DNA from: CAZQBY01 sp964592405 [NCBI: uncultured archaeon]
Lineage (GTDB): Archaea > Altiarchaeota > Altiarchaeia > JAFGQM01
Assembly: GCA_964592405.1 (NCBI GenBank)
Contig: CAZQBY010000008.1
Span: 1 to 53,327, forward strand
Reading direction: 5' to 3'
DNA length: 53,327 nucleotides
A model generated the notes under the pieces. That model was not told where the DNA came from. It did no database searches and was given only the letters and a program-made list of their open reading frames with translations. Numbering within the stretch: the first letter of the stretch is position 1; every line of letters starts with the position of its first letter. Positions 24,298-33,631 of the stretch are shown piece after piece. Made by a program: the position numbers and the translations under genes.

Positions 24298-25614
24298 TTA
24301 GATATAGCCTATTCCCATATCATCTCCATATTCATCTAACCTCTTCTGACCCTTCCGCTTGAAACTGGGGAAACCTACCAACTCATTTACAATTTCCTCA
24401 ATTTCTTCCTCCTCATTCTCCTCCGCTTCCTCTCTCACGGATTCGGCTTCATTTTCTTCAGACTCCTGGGCTTTCAGCTCATCCGGTGCTATCGGCTTTT
24501 GGGATCCTGTCTTCCTTTTGTCTGATAGTCCCATCAGAGCAGGACTTTTTATCCCCTCTTCATCTCTTATGTAATCTAGAAGCTGCATATTTGGGAGTTC
24601 TCCAAATTCGCCCTTTTGCATGCCGGCACTTTCAGATTCGGTCTCCCTGCCGGTTTCATCTTCTTGGCCCTTACCATCCCCTACCTCATCTGGTAGTTTG
24701 ACGCCCTGTACCAGCGGCAACTCGCTGACAGCCGGGATGAGAATGAAGTGCACTTCATCACCATCCAATGAACCACTTATCCATTTAATGATATCAGGAT
24801 TGAGTTTTTCCTGAATCAAACTATTGAGCTTCTTTATCCTCTCAATGCTGACCTCAGAGGGCGTTGACATGAGCACCAGAATCCGCCTCACATGTGGTAC
24901 TTCAGCATACTTACCTATTTCATCCATGGATTTTTCATATGCCTCTTGGAGATTTTTGCCTTCCCCCGATGTAACCAGAAAGAACAGCTCTCCATGGAAA
25001 AAGTGCATGAGTTCTTCCTTACTGAGGTTCATCCACCCCATACCAGAGATAGAAATCATGAAAAGCAGTATCAAATCCACAATAAGGGAGTTCACCCTCT
25101 TGAAGATAGTAAGCATAGGAACCTTTCCATCCCCCCTCTTCAGATTGTTGTCTATAATTATAACGCCATTTGCCTTGTTCTGCAATCTCACTACACTGGC
25201 ATCTACCTCATCTGCCCCCCTTTTACCCTTCAAAAGCGGATAGACTGTTAACACCAGCGTGAAAATACCTCTTTCGCTACAGAGCTCCGCTACAAATTCA
25301 CCTATAAATGACCCTGTTTTCCCTCCCAGACTCATTATAACCAGTGCGAGACCTGCCTCATCCAGTGATTCTTCTATCTGCGCAATTTCAGAATCCAGTG
25401 CCTTTTTTAGGTTATCAAAACTCTCGCATTTTGCTAGGGCATTACCAATTTCTATCTTGTGTATGTTTTCTCCCAGCCCATCCAGCTGGGTCTCCTCCCT
25501 GTCAATGGCTATCATTTCCGTGTTTTTTGGCACACTTCCGGATAGGTCTTTTAGGATTCTGCAGCCAACCCCACCTATTCCAAACACTAGGGCCTTCATA
25601 TCTTCAATCTCCAT
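24298..25614 (-). CDS. Divergent FtsZ/tubulin-superfamily GTPase-like protein
   Basis: A 438-residue protein. Residues 7-17 (KALVFGIGGVG) match the FtsZ first strand and T1 loop, 35-44 (IAIDREETQL) the T2 region, and 92-105 (VIMSLGGKTGSFIG) stands where FtsZ has GGGTGTG; here it is GGKTGS. The T7 synergy region reads ISGMGWMNLSKEEL (about 188-201), with Asn kept but the catalytic Asp residues absent, so self-activated GTP hydrolysis may be weak. Residues 310-410 form an acidic disordered tail, and a conserved-looking tip RLDEYGDDMGIGYI may be a partner-binding peptide as in FtsZ. It is neither canonical FtsZ nor CetZ. It is paired with a secreted membrane-anchored protein downstream. A membrane-shaping role is inferred. 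Confidence 0.72.
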   Translation of the reverse strand: MEIEDMKALVFGIGGVGCRILKDLSGSVPKNTEMIAIDREETQLDGLGENIHKIEIGNALAKCESFDNLKKALDSEIAQIEESLDEAGLALVIMSLGGKTGSFIGEFVAELCSERGIFTLVLTVYPLLKGKRGADEVDASVVRLQNKANGVIIIDNNLKRGDGKVPMLTIFKRVNSLIVDLILLFMISISGMGWMNLSKEELMHFFHGELFFLVTSGEGKNLQEAYEKSMDEIGKYAEVPHVRRILVLMSTPSEVSIERIKKLNSLIQEKLNPDIIKWISGSLDGDEVHFILIPAVSELPLVQGVKLPDEVGDGKGQEDETGRETESESAGMQKGEFGELPNMQLLDYIRDEEGIKSPALMGLSDKRKTGSQKPIAPDELKAQESEENEAESVREEAEENEEEEIEEIVNELVGFPSFKRKGQKRLDEYGDDMGIGYI

Positions 25615-25752
25615 ATTTCGGGTTCGTGTGAATCGACATTAATTTCATCCTTTGTCCAATAAAAAGATAGACGGAAGATAGCCGGAAACAAACAAATGGG
25701 TAGTTGGTCTCCTGATTCTGATTGATATGCAATATGGGTGCTGTTGCATCAG

Positions 25753-27903
25753 CTAGGCATAGCTGGGATCCCCCATTCTGGCTTCTTTTAGGCGTTCCAT
25801 ATACTTCTCATATGAACTCACTTCACTTTTGCTTATGGATGCCTTGACTTTTTTTAGGGCATCAGCAAAGTGCGATTGAAGTACTCTCTTTCCTCCAGAT
25901 TCCATGGCAGCATAGGCTGCCTCCCTACATACTGCCTCTATGTCAGCCCCGGTGTAGCCCTCTGTGAGGAGGATCAGTTCATCAAGATTTATCTTTCCAA
26001 GTGGCATGTTTCTTGTATGGACATTGAAAATCTCTCTTCTAGCATCAGCATCCGGTGGCGGAACCAAAATTATATGGTCAAATCTGCCGGGCCGCAGGAG
26101 AGCAGGATCTATGAGATCAGGACGATTTGTTGCTGCCAGCACTACAACATTCTCAAGCCGTTCAATTCCATCCATCTCTGTCAGCATCTGGTTCAGAACC
26201 TGATCAGTTACACGGGAGGCTCCCAGACCGCGCACACCGGCTATTGCATCCACCTCATCAAAGAATATTATACATGGGCTCACTTGACGGGCCTTTCTGA
26301 AAATATTTCTAACAGCCTTCTCACTTTCCCCAACCCACATACTCAGCACCTCCGGACCCCGCACGCTTATGAAATTACATTCACTTTCTCCAGCAACAGC
26401 CTTTGCCAGAAGAGTCTTTCCACATCCGGGCGGACCATACAGCAGTATCCCCCTTGGGGGATTTATACCAAATTTTTTGAAGTCATGCGGATTCTTTATT
26501 GGTCCCTCAACAACCCTTACAAGCTTCTTTTTTATCTCTTTCAAGCCACCTACATCGTCCCACTTCACGTCTGGAATTTGTACAAGAACCTCCCTCATTG
26601 CGGATGGCTCTACACTCTTGAGTGCTTCTACAAAGTCTTCTTTCCTTACAACCAGTTTCTCCAGAACCTCCTCCGGAATCTCATCCTTCTCCAGGTCTAT
26701 CTCCGGCAGAACTCTTCTCAGGACTCCAAATGCAGCCTCTTTAACTAGGGCTGCTATGTCTGCACCAACAAAACCATGCAGAGAGTTTGCAATTTCATCC
26801 AACTTAACATTTCTCGCAAGCGGCATGTTCCTTGTATGTATCTGAAGTATCTCCTTTCTGCCCTCCCGGTCCGGAACCCCTATGGCAATCTCCCTGTCAA
26901 ATCTCCCCGGCCGCCTGAGAGCCATATCAAGATCCTCCTCCCTGTTCGTGGCACCTATGACTATGACATTTCCACGGGCCTCTAAGCCATCCATAAGAGT
27001 AAGTAACTGGGCTACAATCCTCTTTTCTACTTCTCCATGAACCTCCGATCTCTTCGGTGCTATGGCATCTATCTCGTCTATAAAGATTATTGAAGGCCCC
27101 TTATCCTGTGCTTCTTGGAATACCCTCCTTAGGTTCTGCTCTGATTGTCCATACCATTTACTAACAACTTCCGGCCCATTGATGACCATAAAGTTGGCAT
27201 CAACTTCACTGGCAACAGCCTTTGCCAGAAGAGTCTTTCCACATCCGGGCGGACCATACAGCAGTATTCCTTTCGGCGGCTCAATACCCAGTTTCTTAAA
27301 GAGTTCCGGATGCTTCATAGGCAGCTCGACCATCTCACGTATCTTTCTTATTTCCTTTCCCAACCCGCCGATGTCCTCATACGTAATCTTGGGCATCCTC
27401 TTTTCAGGAGTAATAGGCTTGCCCTTAACAGAAACTTGTGTGAACTCTGTTATAGTTACAATACCGCTTGGCTTGGTTTTGGTTACCAAAAACGGGATTG
27501 TGGAACCCAGCACGCCAACGACTATTCTGTCTCCCTGCACAAATACCCTTCCCATAAGACGATGTTTAAGATAATGATTGAAGTTTCCGGAGATTTTCAG
27601 GGTTTCACTGGGGGCGAACTCCACGCTTTGTGCCTCCTTGGGCAGTGCCCTCCTGATTATGACCTTATCTCCCAGAGATACCCCACAATTGAATCTTGTG
27701 AATCCATCCATACGAATGAGTCCAAGACCTTCGTCCTGTGGATGGCTTCTCCATACCATAGCTGCCGTGCTCTTTTTCCCCATTATCTCTATTACATCCC
27801 CACTGGACTGGTTGAGCTTTTCCATAATCCTGCTCTCAACACGGACTATCCCCCTGCCTACATCGTTCCTAAACGCTTCTGCTACCTTTAGTCTGATTGC
27901 CAT
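25753..27903 (-). CDS. Cdc48/VCP-type AAA+ ATPase
   Basis: A 716-residue double-ring ATPase. Residues 1-170 form the Cdc48 N-domain (double-psi barrel plus CDC48_2). D1 has Walker A GPPGCGKT (217-224) and Walker B IIFIDE (272-277); D2 has GPPGCGKT (490-497) and IIFFDE (545-550). Arginine-finger sequences RRPGRFDRE and LRPGRFDHI are present. The short C-terminus ends PSYA, with a penultimate Tyr that loosely recalls the HbYX proteasome-docking tail. The enzyme unfolds proteins for degradation or remodelling. It ends 138 bp before the FtsZ-like gene and is divergent from radB. Confidence 0.95.
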   Translation of the reverse strand: MAIRLKVAEAFRNDVGRGIVRVESRIMEKLNQSSGDVIEIMGKKSTAAMVWRSHPQDEGLGLIRMDGFTRFNCGVSLGDKVIIRRALPKEAQSVEFAPSETLKISGNFNHYLKHRLMGRVFVQGDRIVVGVLGSTIPFLVTKTKPSGIVTITEFTQVSVKGKPITPEKRMPKITYEDIGGLGKEIRKIREMVELPMKHPELFKKLGIEPPKGILLYGPPGCGKTLLAKAVASEVDANFMVINGPEVVSKWYGQSEQNLRRVFQEAQDKGPSIIFIDEIDAIAPKRSEVHGEVEKRIVAQLLTLMDGLEARGNVIVIGATNREEDLDMALRRPGRFDREIAIGVPDREGRKEILQIHTRNMPLARNVKLDEIANSLHGFVGADIAALVKEAAFGVLRRVLPEIDLEKDEIPEEVLEKLVVRKEDFVEALKSVEPSAMREVLVQIPDVKWDDVGGLKEIKKKLVRVVEGPIKNPHDFKKFGINPPRGILLYGPPGCGKTLLAKAVAGESECNFISVRGPEVLSMWVGESEKAVRNIFRKARQVSPCIIFFDEVDAIAGVRGLGASRVTDQVLNQMLTEMDGIERLENVVVLAATNRPDLIDPALLRPGRFDHIILVPPPDADARREIFNVHTRNMPLGKINLDELILLTEGYTGADIEAVCREAAYAAMESGGKRVLQSHFADALKKVKASISKSEVSSYEKYMERLKEARMGDPSYA

Positions 27904-27943
27904 AGGAACCCCATTTTAATTACCCTTTAGACAAATAAAAGCA

Positions 27944-28675
27944 ATGGTTGGGGGATTTGAGTTTAAGGACCTGACTAGCTTCCTGCCGAAGACCATAACA
28001 CAGATATATGGTGAGGCAGCCAGCGGCAAGACCAACCTGTGTCTCATAGCCACAGTTGAAACCGTGTGTTCCGGCAGAAAGGCCATATTCATAGACACTG
28101 AGGGCTCCTTCTCTATTCAGAGGTTCAGTCAGATAGCCGGCCAGGACGCTACAGAATTCCTAAAGAGAATAATCCTGGCAGAGCCTGCTGATTTCGATGA
28201 GCAGAAGATAGCTATCAACAAGCTTGAGGACCTTATGGCAGAGAACGATATAGGCCTTATAGTCGTTGATTCTCTTGTTTCGTTCTACCGCCTGGAGATG
28301 GGGTCCACTGAAGACCCCTATCTGACTAACCGCGAGCTCAGCAAGCAGCTCTCAAAATTGCTGAAGATTGCGAAGAAATACAAAATCCCGGTTGTAGTTA
28401 CAAATCAGGTTTATAAAAAATTCTCAAAAGATGGGGATGGCGGCGAGGTTATTCCAGTAGGCCGGGACGTCCTGAAGTACTGGAGCAAAGTAATAATAAA
28501 GCTGAGTAAAGGGCCGTTATATCGTACAGCCACCCTGATACGCCACAAATTCAGACCGGAGGGGCAGAGCATCCACTTCAGAATAACGCAAAAGGGCATC
28601 GAAAAAGTGGCGCGTATCCCGAACAGCGCGCCAGTTCTCAAAAACAAAGCAGGTCGGAGGGGAATCGGAAAATGA
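27944..28675 (+). CDS. radB: DNA repair and recombination protein RadB
   Basis: A 243-residue RecA-fold protein that lacks the N-terminal HhH domain of RadA, which is what defines RadB. Walker A is GEAASGKTNL (about 24-33), Walker B is IGLIVVDSLV, and PVVVTNQVY is the sensor strand. The C-terminus is basic. RadB is a Rad51 paralogue of euryarchaea that assists RadA loading. The gene is 40 bp from cdc48 in divergent orientation and overlaps the next gene by four bases. Confidence 0.93.
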   Translation: MVGGFEFKDLTSFLPKTITQIYGEAASGKTNLCLIATVETVCSGRKAIFIDTEGSFSIQRFSQIAGQDATEFLKRIILAEPADFDEQKIAINKLEDLMAENDIGLIVVDSLVSFYRLEMGSTEDPYLTNRELSKQLSKLLKIAKKYKIPVVVTNQVYKKFSKDGDGGEVIPVGRDVLKYWSKVIIKLSKGPLYRTATLIRHKFRPEGQSIHFRITQKGIEKVARIPNSAPVLKNKAGRRGIGK

Positions 28676-29175
28676 AGGCACTGTTGATAATCGCACCACA
28701 GAACTTTAGGGATGAGGAATACTTTTATACAAAGGAGGAGCTGGAAAAGGCCGGTGTGGATGTCACTACAGCCAGCAGATCTACAGAGACTACAACAGGC
28801 ATGATGGGAGGGACTGCGAAGCCGGATATAAGCCTCAGTGAGGTCAATGTTGATGAGTATGATGCCGTGCTGTTCATTGGCGGCAGCGGTTCTGCAGTCT
28901 ACTTTAATAATGCAACAGCTCTTGATATAGCAAGGAAGGCAGATGCTGCTGGAAAAGTGGTGGGTGCAATCTGCATAGCACCATCTATTCTGGCCAATGC
29001 TGGATTGTTAAGGGGCAAAAGAGCCACAGCATATCCAAGTGAGGAAGCCAACCTGCGCGCAAAAGGGGCAGAATATACAGGAGAGGGAGTCACAGTTGAT
29101 GGCCGCATAATCACAGGAGACGGGCCAACATCTGCGCGTGAGTTTGGAAGAGCTGTTGTGCGCGTACTGGGATGA
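28672..29175 (+). CDS. DJ-1/PfpI family protein
   Basis: A 167-residue flavodoxin-like protein with MKALLIIAPQNFRDEEY (first strand with the conserved Glu), FIGGSGSAVYF, and the nucleophile-elbow C101 in VGAICIAPSILANAG. The end AREFGRAVVRVLG closes the fold. Members act as glyoxalase/deglycase-like enzymes, chaperones or peptidases, and the specific activity cannot be chosen from sequence. It overlaps radB upstream and a cupin gene downstream by four bases each. Confidence 0.88.
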   Translation: MKALLIIAPQNFRDEEYFYTKEELEKAGVDVTTASRSTETTTGMMGGTAKPDISLSEVNVDEYDAVLFIGGSGSAVYFNNATALDIARKADAAGKVVGAICIAPSILANAGLLRGKRATAYPSEEANLRAKGAEYTGEGVTVDGRIITGDGPTSAREFGRAVVRVLG

Positions 29176-29474
29176 CAGAAAAGGGCTGGAAGAAGCTCCG
29201 CAATGGAATAGAAATAAAACACCTGGCCAGAGATGATGCGCGCAACATACAAATAGATCTTATTAGGATAGCTCCCGGGTTGAAGGACTCTCCACACTGG
29301 CATGACAGCTGGGAGTGGGTATATATACTGGAGGGCGATCTTGTAGATGAGAGGGGCGTTCACAAAAAAGGTGATTTTCTGATAAACCAGAAAGACAGCA
29401 GACATCAGCCTGCCTCAGAGACTGGTTGCACAGCACTCATTGTCTGGTGTGGGAGCGTAAGGCAGGAGGCATAG
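29172..29474 (+). CDS. Small cupin-domain protein
   Basis: A 100-residue single-domain cupin. The metal-binding His cluster is visible in HWHDSWEWVYILEGDLV (motif 1, with the His and Glu) and KKGDFLINQKDSRHQPAS (motif 2 His). Such small cupins bind Zn, Fe or Ni and may be enzymes or sensors; the ligand here is unknown. It is the third gene of a radB-DJ-1-cupin operon with four-base overlaps, so it is probably translated together with the DJ-1 protein. Confidence 0.85.
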   Translation: MTEKGWKKLRNGIEIKHLARDDARNIQIDLIRIAPGLKDSPHWHDSWEWVYILEGDLVDERGVHKKGDFLINQKDSRHQPASETGCTALIVWCGSVRQEA

Positions 29475-29531
29475 GGCAGAAGCAAAAACTGTGAAAGAGA
29501 GAATGCGAAGCAGGAATGCGGGGCAGAGAAT

Positions 29532-31139
29532 CTAGCCTTCCAGCCTGAACCTCCTTTGAACAAATTTCTTGTCCAGACTTAGAATGAATGGAGCCGCACG
29601 CGGCCCACGCTCCTGGCCCAGCAGCACTGTATAGATGGCCTTAAACAACTTCGCAGGTTTTAGATTATTTTTTTCAGCAGTCTCAAATATCTTCTTGGCA
29701 TATTCTCTATCTGTCCAGCTTCTGTCGAGCAAATCTGCCAGCTCAGCGAGAGCCACCTTCTGTTTCTTTGAGAATTTTTTTGCCTCTTTCGGAACATGCT
29801 TCAACAGCGTGAACTGTTGTGCATGCTTGTTGGCCCAGGCTTCTGCCTTGGGTAGCAGCTCGTCAGTCCTTTCAGTCATCTCATAACCCAGTTTCCTCAG
29901 GACAGAGACAAGCCTTTCCCTGTCGTCCAAGCTGACCAGCTGGCTTATCATGGCGGCTATACTGTAGGGGACACGCTCTTCATAACTTGCCGGCGGCTTG
30001 CCGACGAGAACCATCTCATAAAGGCGCTTCATATTGGCCAGTTCCCTCTCATCAGTAACCTTCTCAATACCGTAATAAACTCTTTCTAGCTGGTCTAGTT
30101 CATCCATAAGCTTTGGGACATCGCTCCATTTAAAATCACGCGCCTTGGTTATGCGCTTGAGGAACAGGAGCCTAAGGGCCTCCGGGGGCGCTACAGCGAG
30201 CCAGTCCTTGGGATAGACAACATTACCTACAGATGCAGACATCTTGCTTCCGCCGCCAATAGTTATGTGCTCATAGAATATCGGAATAATTGCAGGATAA
30301 TCAAACACCTTTTCACATATATGGGCATTGACAAAGAATGCCGAATTTGGAACGACATACTCCTTGCCGGCCCCTTCTCCGACAACATCCCATCGCTTCC
30401 ATTGCGCCGCCCATTCACTTTTCCAGACAAGTTTGCCATTCCCCCCCTTTGGTATAACCTCCCCCTTATGACCACAGCCCTTGGCTGTTTCCACTTTGAA
30501 TTTGTAATCCTTGCACACGTATCTGACTTTACCGTCTTCATACCCGGTAATCTTTGTCGTCATTATCTTGCCGCAGTTTTCACATACGACCTGATAGGGG
30601 ATCCAGTCATCTGCAAGTGGTTCAGTTTTGAAATGGTTGATAATATCCCTTATCTGTCCCGCTTTTTCAAGGGCTGTCTTGATAATCTGATCAAAATTAC
30701 CCTTTCTGTATTCCTCACGCATTGAGAACTTCTTGGGCTCCTGTTCGACAAAATCTGATAGGACCTGAAAAAACTCACTTACATGGTGCTCTCCATAGTT
30801 CTTGTGGCAGCCCTGTGGATCGGGGATGTCTGTCACCGGCATGCCCAAGTATCGGCGGTATTCGGCAGGCACGCCCTTGGGTATCTTCCTAAGCGGATCC
30901 ATATCCTCTGCCACATAGATAAACCTGGCTTTTATCCCTCTGTCTCTCAGTGCACGATAGACAGCCTCGCCGCGGATGATATCTGTCAGCCGGCCAATGT
31001 GCAGAACACCAGAGAGTGAGGATGACGTCTTGATTGTTGGTTTCTTGGGCAGGAGGTATTTCTTATCCAGATAGGTATATCTCTCCCTCCCGATTATCCG
31101 TTCCGCAAACTGATCCGCCCAGAACAGGGACTCTCCCAT
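29532..31139 (-). CDS. lysS: Lysyl-tRNA synthetase, class I
   Basis: A 535-residue class I enzyme, the archaeal-type LysRS that differs from the class II enzyme of most bacteria. The HIGH motif appears as HIGR (47-50) in SGVLHIGRLTDIIRGEA, and KMSKS as KMSAS (299-303) in GGGSKMSASVGNVV. Cys residues 186, 189, 209 and 222 likely bind zinc. It charges tRNA-Lys with lysine. Its start is 43 bp after asd, so ask, asd and lysS form one minus-strand unit that joins early lysine synthesis to lysine use. Confidence 0.95.
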   Translation of the reverse strand: MGESLFWADQFAERIIGRERYTYLDKKYLLPKKPTIKTSSSLSGVLHIGRLTDIIRGEAVYRALRDRGIKARFIYVAEDMDPLRKIPKGVPAEYRRYLGMPVTDIPDPQGCHKNYGEHHVSEFFQVLSDFVEQEPKKFSMREEYRKGNFDQIIKTALEKAGQIRDIINHFKTEPLADDWIPYQVVCENCGKIMTTKITGYEDGKVRYVCKDYKFKVETAKGCGHKGEVIPKGGNGKLVWKSEWAAQWKRWDVVGEGAGKEYVVPNSAFFVNAHICEKVFDYPAIIPIFYEHITIGGGSKMSASVGNVVYPKDWLAVAPPEALRLLFLKRITKARDFKWSDVPKLMDELDQLERVYYGIEKVTDERELANMKRLYEMVLVGKPPASYEERVPYSIAAMISQLVSLDDRERLVSVLRKLGYEMTERTDELLPKAEAWANKHAQQFTLLKHVPKEAKKFSKKQKVALAELADLLDRSWTDREYAKKIFETAEKNNLKPAKLFKAIYTVLLGQERGPRAAPFILSLDKKFVQRRFRLEG

Positions 31140-31182
31140 AGTGTATTTAGCTGAAGCTAGGAAAAAAGGAAGAAGAAAGGGC

Positions 31183-32253
31183 TTACAGATAACCCTTCGC
31201 CTTTAGCAATTCGGCGTTGAGTATGCCTCCTCCGGCAGCTCCTCTTACTGTGTTGTGCGAGAGCCCCACAAACCTCCAGTCAAAGACGTTGCACTCGCGC
31301 AATCTCCCACAAATCACGGCCATACCCTTGTCCACATCCCTGTCAAGCCTCGGCTGTGGCCGGTCATCCTCCTCGCGGTAGATTATCGGTTGCTCCGGAG
31401 CAGTGGGAAGCCTGAGCTTCTGCGGCTCTGCCGTGAACTCCCTCCAAGCCCTCAAAATTTCATCCCTTTCGGGCTTCCTGTCAAACCTCACCGACACACA
31501 AGCAACATGACCATCGAGGACGGCGATTCTGTTGCAGTGAGCGCTAACCTTAGGCTTCTTCGCATATTCAAACTTGCCCTCATTAATCCTGCCCCATATC
31601 TTGAGTGGCTCCAACTCAGATTTTTTCTCCTCACCGCCGATGTATGGTATCATATTGTCAATGATGTCCCAACTTGATACTCCGGGATGCCCCGCACCTG
31701 AGACCGCCTGCAGGGTAGTGACAATTACCTCCTCAACACTGTAACCTCTCTGCAGGAGCGCATGTAATGGCGCCATGTACGACTGAACAGAACAATTTGG
31801 CTTAACGACGATGAACCCCTTATCCCAGCCGCGGTTCTTCTGCTGGATGGGGATAATATCAACATGGTCTGGGTTTATCTCTGGGATTACCATAGGAACA
31901 TCATCGGTGTGCCTGTGGGCCGATGCATTTGATACCACAGGTATTCCAGCCTCGGCATATCTATGTTCCCACTCCCTTGCCGGGCCCGAACCAAGTGCTG
32001 AGAATACAAAATCACATTTTTTGGCCTTTTCAACCTTTGTAACATCTTCAACCACGATATCCCTAACACTCTCCGGAATTTCGTCTTGCATGTGCCATCT
32101 GCCCCTGACTGCCTCGGCGTAGGTCTTGCCGGCGCTACGCTCGCTGGCGCACATGTATATCATCTCAAACCATGGGTGGTTCTCCAGGAGCGAAACATAC
32201 TTCTGGCCAACCATCCCGGTAGCCGCCAAGATACCTACTTTTAGTCGGTCCAT
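31183..32253 (-). CDS. asd: Aspartate-semialdehyde dehydrogenase
   Basis: A 356-residue protein of the archaeal/fungal Asd type. The NADP fold is KVGILAATGMVGQKYVSLLE. The acyl-enzyme thiol is C154 in VVKPNCSVQSYMAPL, and the catalytic His lies in AHCNRIAVLDGHVACVSVRF. It reduces aspartyl phosphate to aspartate semialdehyde, feeding DapA for lysine and homoserine for threonine/methionine. It follows ask by 21 bp and precedes lysS. Confidence 0.95.
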   Translation of the reverse strand: MDRLKVGILAATGMVGQKYVSLLENHPWFEMIYMCASERSAGKTYAEAVRGRWHMQDEIPESVRDIVVEDVTKVEKAKKCDFVFSALGSGPAREWEHRYAEAGIPVVSNASAHRHTDDVPMVIPEINPDHVDIIPIQQKNRGWDKGFIVVKPNCSVQSYMAPLHALLQRGYSVEEVIVTTLQAVSGAGHPGVSSWDIIDNMIPYIGGEEKKSELEPLKIWGRINEGKFEYAKKPKVSAHCNRIAVLDGHVACVSVRFDRKPERDEILRAWREFTAEPQKLRLPTAPEQPIIYREEDDRPQPRLDRDVDKGMAVICGRLRECNVFDWRFVGLSHNTVRGAAGGGILNAELLKAKGYL

Positions 32254-32274
32254 CTTTTCAGTTTTTTGTGAGAC

Positions 32275-33495
32275 CTACTTCTTCTCGAAGATAAGGGACA
32301 TTATCTCATAGGCAGTGTCCAGGTTTTTATAATCTACAAAAACCATTATCTGGCTCTTTGATGTTGTCACTTCCTTTATGTTGATTTTTGCATCCCCCAG
32401 TGCTCCAGTCAGTTTGCCCAGTGCTCCCGGTTCGTCTAGGAAGTCCGGGGAGGTCACATAAGCTAGGCCTATGCCCTTCGATGACGTCACTGAAACAACA
32501 GTGTTGTTCCCCAATAGGAAATTATGGAGAAGCTTGGTTGCTTTATCCACTTCATTCTCGTTAATGAAGTAGGTCATTGAATCCGGCGCAACCGTAACCC
32601 CCCAGATGTTTATATTCACATCCCCAAGTATCTTGGAGGTTCTTGCCAGAAGCCCTGCCTGCTCTACGAGGTTCTTACCCACCAAGGTTACACTACCCAA
32701 TGGGTCATCCTTCTTCCTAACCGATGTTTCCATAAACTCACCTTTTATTTCTGTTCCCTTAGCGCTCAAATCCATATATCTGTTGTTTACAATTTTGAGA
32801 GTCTGATGCTTACCCTTATAGATTAGCGAATCCCACTTCATAACCTTTGCACCGCCAACTGCGAGATCCCAAAGTACTGATACATCTATCTCCGGAATCA
32901 GGACTGCGTTATCCACGACTCTTGGATCGCCGCTGTAAACACCATCTACATCTGTCACAATGATAACCTCCTGAGCTTCAAGGCAGTTACCAAGGATGAC
33001 AGCGGTAGTGTCACTTCCTCCTCTGCCCATGGTTGTGATATCGCCGCTCTTGTCAACACCAACGAAACCGCACACAACGGGGACTATCCCCTCCTTCAAC
33101 AGTGGCACAAGACGTTTCTTTGCCAGTTCTTTTGTTTTCTCCATATCCACAGTTGCATTGGTGAATTTTGAGTTGGTTATAATCGGCCAGTTTTCCCCAC
33201 CCGGTTCAACATACACAGATTTGACACCCAGTGAATTTATAGCGGCCGACATAATTCTAACAGAAGTTCTTTCACCCATGGCGGCTATATCATCCTTCTG
33301 TTGGGGGCTGTACATACTCCCCGTGCTGATATCAAGTGCTTCCAAGAGAGCATTGGTGGTTTTGCCCATGGCTGAAACCACTACCACAACCTCATGACCC
33401 TTCTTGGCCTCCTTGACCACACTCCTAGCAGCATTGCGTATTTTCTCACCATCTGCAAGTGATGAGCCGCCAAACTTTACTACTATTCTCGCCAT
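32275..33495 (-). CDS. Aspartate kinase with ACT domains
   Basis: A 406-residue kinase beginning RIVVKFGGSSLADGEKIRNA, the amino-acid kinase signature. GRGGSDTTAVILGNCLEAQE is the substrate/ATP block and TDVDGVYSGDPR the nucleotide-binding loop. From about residue 265 two ACT regions follow (SVTLVGKNLVEQAGLLARTS and YVTSPDFLDEPGALGKLTGA), which usually bind lysine or threonine for feedback inhibition. It phosphorylates aspartate, the first step to lysine, and heads the ask-asd-lysS unit. Confidence 0.94.
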   Translation of the reverse strand: MARIVVKFGGSSLADGEKIRNAARSVVKEAKKGHEVVVVVSAMGKTTNALLEALDISTGSMYSPQQKDDIAAMGERTSVRIMSAAINSLGVKSVYVEPGGENWPIITNSKFTNATVDMEKTKELAKKRLVPLLKEGIVPVVCGFVGVDKSGDITTMGRGGSDTTAVILGNCLEAQEVIIVTDVDGVYSGDPRVVDNAVLIPEIDVSVLWDLAVGGAKVMKWDSLIYKGKHQTLKIVNNRYMDLSAKGTEIKGEFMETSVRKKDDPLGSVTLVGKNLVEQAGLLARTSKILGDVNINIWGVTVAPDSMTYFINENEVDKATKLLHNFLLGNNTVVSVTSSKGIGLAYVTSPDFLDEPGALGKLTGALGDAKINIKEVTTSKSQIMVFVDYKNLDTAYEIMSLIFEKK

Positions 33496-33520
33496 GGAAA
33501 TTCTTGTAAATTTGCAGGGG

Positions 33521-33533
33521 GGCTTTTAAAAAT
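33521..33533 (-). promoter_or_regulatory. Putative TATA box for ask-asd-lysS
   Basis: TATTTTTAAAAGC on the minus strand lies about 28-38 bp before the aspartate kinase ATG, in the 136-bp divergent gap with trm56. Composition and spacing only. Confidence 0.4.
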
Positions 33534-33631
33534 ATGCGTCATCCCTCCAACCTTTATCGGCCCACAAATCAGCCAGAATTTAATACAATAAAAAGGGAAA
33601 TACTTGACAGAGAAATGAACAAAAGTCAAAA

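Noticed and set aside
25870-27891. Long plus-strand frames (292 and 248 residues) opposite cdc48
   Set aside because: They share coordinates with the well-defined AAA+ ATPase; their similarity to each other only mirrors the D1/D2 repeat of Cdc48.
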